This document shows positions 61,327 through 64,000 of a stretch of DNA of 64,000 nt, in pieces (within the stretch, counting starts at the first letter, position 1; each line of letters opens with the position of its first letter). Below the pieces are notes generated by a model. The model ran no database searches. It worked only from the letters and a program-made list of their open reading frames with translations, and was not told where the DNA came from. The DNA lies in contig NZ_JAEHJZ010000032.1 of assembly GCF_016469035.1 (NCBI RefSeq), positions 1 through 64,000 of the forward strand. Reading direction: 5' to 3'. The position numbers were made by a program, and so were the translations under genes. The stretch comes from Gelidibacter salicanalis. Its GTDB lineage: Bacteria; Bacteroidota; Bacteroidia; Flavobacteriales; Flavobacteriaceae.

Positions 61327-64000
61327 TTAAAAGTCAAAATTGACACCCATATAATATTGTACTGAAATTGGCCCTGTATCTTTATCTAACCCTCTTCCAG
61401 AAATTCCTCCACCTATTTCTGGGTTGTAACCAGAGTATTTTGTAAAGGTGAGTAAGTTTTGAGCTCTCAAATAAAGTCTAAATCTATTGAAGCCCCATTT
61501 TTCAGCTTTCTGCTTAGGAATGCTGTAGCCTAGGGATACTTGTTTTAATCTAAGGTAAGAGCCGTCTTCTAACCACGCATCACTATACCCTAAATAATTA
61601 GGGTGCCTTCTAATATCATTTCTAAAAGCAGGGATTGGAGTTACAGGATTAACTGGGGACCATTGGTAAACCTGATCTTTGTGCCTTCCAAAACCATAAG
61701 CCCAAGCATCAAAACCATTCATAATTTCTTGCCCAATGGATGCGTACCAATTCATTGAAAAATCAAAGTTTTTATAATTGGCATTTAGGTTGTAACCAAT
61801 TTCAAATTCTGGTAAACCACTACCACTATAAACTCTGTCACTAGCATCGAGAATACCATTATCGTCTTGGTCAATATATCTTGTATCTCCCATTCTAGCG
61901 TTGCTATCTATGCTCTGGTACTCTGCTAATTTTTCTTCAGTATCGATAATTCCGTTTGTTCTCCATAAATAAAAGGAAGCCGCTTCATGACCTACTGCTA
62001 AAGCAGTAATTCGAGATTGGTCAGGTGCTCTGCCCACTAATCCAAAATCATTGGTTAATAGGAAATTGCTGTCTCCATTTATTTTTGTAATTTCATTCTT
62101 GTTGGTAGAGAACGTGCCATTCATTCCATAGTTTAACTTTCCAACTTTTCCTCTATGACCAAGTGCAAGCTCAAACCCTGTGTTGACCATATTGCCAACG
62201 TTAAGGATAACCTGAGCATTTTCTCCACCCCCAGCAGATGGTGGTAAAAATATAGGGAAGAGCATATCATCATTGGTGGAGTAATAATAATCTGCCGCTA
62301 TGGTCAACTTGTTTTTAAATAATGATAAATCAATACCAAAATTGGTTTGGGTCCTTGTTTCCCATTTTAGTAATTCGTTAGCAAAATCTTCTTGGATAAC
62401 GCCCAATTTTATTGTCTCAGCATCGGCCGTAGGATTATAGCCAAAATAGTTGATGTCCGTAGTTAACGTAGGATCAAAAGCATAAGACCGTGTTCTGTCA
62501 ACACCTGAAGTTCCTTGAGATATTCTAAATCTAAAACTATTTACAGAAGATTTCAGCTTTTCCCAAAATGGTTCTTCGTCGATGTTCCATGCTGCTGCAA
62601 CAGCAGGAAAAGTTCCCCATTGTTCTGTTAAAGCGCTAAATTTCGAGGAGCCATCCCTTCTTAAACTTGAGCTAAATGTATATCTACCTTTATAAGTGTA
62701 TTGTATTCTTGCTAAAACACCCATACTTGTGTCTGTATAATCAAAACCTGAAGAGACACTTTGAGTTCCTGTTGCCAAATCTAATACGGTGCTACCTTTT
62801 AGCGTAACACCTGCCCGTCTTGCAGAAAATGCTTCACTTATATTTTTACCAGCGGTAACAAATCCTGTAAATGTAAATTCATGGTCTTCATTAATAACAG
62901 ATTCATAAGTGGCTCCAATTTCTGCAAGGGAATTGGTCGTAAATCGGGTTCTATTATCTATATAACTATTTTCAGGTTGACTTTGTAATACGCCTAGAGT
63001 ATTAAAAATTTCAGTGTAAGGTCTTATGATTTTACCAATACTGTTTATTTTTGTAATTCCTAAATTGGTGGTTAAGGTTAAATTATCTAAAAGCTTATAG
63101 CTAATATTTGTAGACGCATTAACTCTCGTAGTTTTATCATTATTGGTGGTTCTTAAACTCTCTAAAACCCATCCTAGTCTTATAACATCATCTCCTCCCT
63201 GTTCTAGGTTGTCAATGATATTTAAATCTAAACCATTTTGAGTTGGTCGGTAAATAATAGCTTGAGACAAAAGATTATTTTGAGGAATGTCTCTCTCTTC
63301 AAAACTTAATCCTAAACTTGTTTGAACACGGAGCTTATTTTTTTCATAAACAGTGTTAGCTCTCATATTTAATCGTTCAAACCCAGAATTAATTTGAAGT
63401 CCTTCTTCATTAAAGTACCCTAAACTAACGTTGTAATTTATTTCTTCAGTACCGCCAGAAATTGTTAAATTATGGTTTTGAATGGCAGCTTGATCAACAA
63501 ATACTAGATTATTAATATCTGTTTCATTTTGGAATTGAAGTGGTTGTTGAAGAATTTGAAGATTTACATCTTCCGGAAGGTTTCCATTAACATTAAAACT
63601 TTGAATAACATCAAAATAGGTCTGCTCGACTGAGTTCATCAATGGAACAGCTTTCCGTCTATCCTGAACGGCATAACTGAAGCTTGAACGTACTTGCAAC
63701 GAACCAGGTCGTCCTTTTTTTGTAGTAATAAGAATAACACCTGTGGCACCTCTAACTCCATAAATAGCTGTCGAGGCTGCATCTCTCAGAACTACTAGAG
63801 ATTCAATATCTGATGGTGGGATGTTAGGATTACCATTTTGTGCAATGCCATCAACAACGTATAGAGGAGTGTTGTCGTTGAGTGACGTGATACCTCTAAC
63901 TAATATTTCAGATTCACCACCTGGGGTGGATGAAGAAACTATATTTACACCAGCAACTTGTCCTTGCAGAGCAGACCCCAAATCAGGAGATACGACCCTT
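61327..64000 (-). CDS. susC-like: SusC/RagA TonB-linked outer-membrane transporter (5' end beyond window)
   Basis: About 890 C-terminal residues of a TonB-dependent transporter; the signal peptide, CarboxypepD_reg domain and TonB box lie beyond the right edge. The plug is visible (QGQVAGVNIVSSSTPGGESEILVRGITSLNDNTPLYVVDG and DIESLVVLRDAASTAIYGVRGATGVILITTKKG), followed by the barrel and an aromatic end (YYMGVNFDF). The frame stays open through base 64000 (RVVSPDLGSALQ), so the TTG at 63981 is not the start. It should import oligosaccharides captured by the SusD partner. Confidence 0.95.
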   Translation of the reverse strand, partial: RVVSPDLGSALQGQVAGVNIVSSSTPGGESEILVRGITSLNDNTPLYVVDGIAQNGNPNIPPSDIESLVVLRDAASTAIYGVRGATGVILITTKKGRPGSLQVRSSFSYAVQDRRKAVPLMNSVEQTYFDVIQSFNVNGNLPEDVNLQILQQPLQFQNETDINNLVFVDQAAIQNHNLTISGGTEEINYNVSLGYFNEEGLQINSGFERLNMRANTVYEKNKLRVQTSLGLSFEERDIPQNNLLSQAIIYRPTQNGLDLNIIDNLEQGGDDVIRLGWVLESLRTTNNDKTTRVNASTNISYKLLDNLTLTTNLGITKINSIGKIIRPYTEIFNTLGVLQSQPENSYIDNRTRFTTNSLAEIGATYESVINEDHEFTFTGFVTAGKNISEAFSARRAGVTLKGSTVLDLATGTQSVSSGFDYTDTSMGVLARIQYTYKGRYTFSSSLRRDGSSKFSALTEQWGTFPAVAAAWNIDEEPFWEKLKSSVNSFRFRISQGTSGVDRTRSYAFDPTLTTDINYFGYNPTADAETIKLGVIQEDFANELLKWETRTQTNFGIDLSLFKNKLTIAADYYYSTNDDMLFPIFLPPSAGGGENAQVILNVGNMVNTGFELALGHRGKVGKLNYGMNGTFSTNKNEITKINGDSNFLLTNDFGLVGRAPDQSRITALAVGHEAASFYLWRTNGIIDTEEKLAEYQSIDSNARMGDTRYIDQDDNGILDASDRVYSGSGLPEFEIGYNLNANYKNFDFSMNWYASIGQEIMNGFDAWAYGFGRHKDQVYQWSPVNPVTPIPAFRNDIRRHPNYLGYSDAWLEDGSYLRLKQVSLGYSIPKQKAEKWGFNRFRLYLRAQNLLTFTKYSGYNPEIGGGISGRGLDKDTGPISVQYYMGVNFDF

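Overview
The window is low-GC DNA from a member of the Bacteroidota, most likely a marine, possibly cold-adapted Flavobacteriaceae. The evidence is the SusC/SusD pairs, DUF1080 proteins, Tat-exported Gfo/Idh/MocA oxidoreductase, DUF4412, M56/BlaI pairs, many short lipoproteins, TAnnTTTG-type -7 promoter boxes and an ice-binding (DUF3494) domain. Species cannot be fixed from sequence alone.

Layout. 0.2-3.6 kb: the tail of a decayed polysaccharide-utilisation locus, with a frameshifted SusD C-terminus followed by a Gfo/Idh/MocA oxidoreductase and two DUF1080 lipoproteins. 3.6-5.7 kb: a poorly coding boundary zone with a tRNA-like 3' end, a terminator, and a 59-codon secreted-peptide gene behind a good promoter and a 200-nt leader. 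5.7-13.8 kb: a TPR histidine kinase and response regulator, a candidate small RNA, then a BlaI repressor under a 42-bp palindrome, an M56 peptidase with three TonB-like domains, a TPR protein and a small TonB-like lipoprotein. 13.8-17.2 kb: glycosyltransferase, flippase-like membrane protein, beta-barrel protein and ruvC. 17.2-24.8 kb: two IS982-like remnants bracketing a replication-type orphan gene, an OmpA protein, a repeat-rich ice-binding lipoprotein and a broken AraC gene. 24.8-32.4 kb: hemW, a cyclase, an ECF sigma factor with a short partner, several secreted proteins, YjbR and PhnA-type genes.

32.5-42.6 kb holds the clearest pathway. A DapA-family enzyme, an NADP-type aldehyde dehydrogenase, a DUF885 peptidase, a 4-hydroxyproline epimerase, an S9 peptidase and an FAD amino-acid oxidase together form a complete trans-4-hydroxy-L-proline to 2-oxoglutarate route, with peptidases that could supply the imino acid. 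A badly decayed AraC/cupin regulator lies divergent to it. 42.8-49.9 kb has a STAS protein, NTF2-like lipoprotein, DUF4407 protein, a second BlaI/M56 pair and an M20 dipeptidase.

50.0-53.7 kb is a degraded mobile island at tRNA-Leu(UAG): half of a second tRNA-Leu, a shortened ParB, a GH20 C-terminal fragment, a long hairpin, and a tyrosine integrase broken by one frameshift. 54.6-64.0 kb is an apparently intact polysaccharide locus on the minus strand (SusC, SusD, surface lipoprotein, small lipoprotein, enolase-superfamily enzyme, aldehyde dehydrogenase). Its enzyme pair fits 3,6-anhydrogalactose catabolism (red-algal agar or carrageenan); that is an inference.

I saw no CRISPR array, rRNA operon or recognisable defence system.
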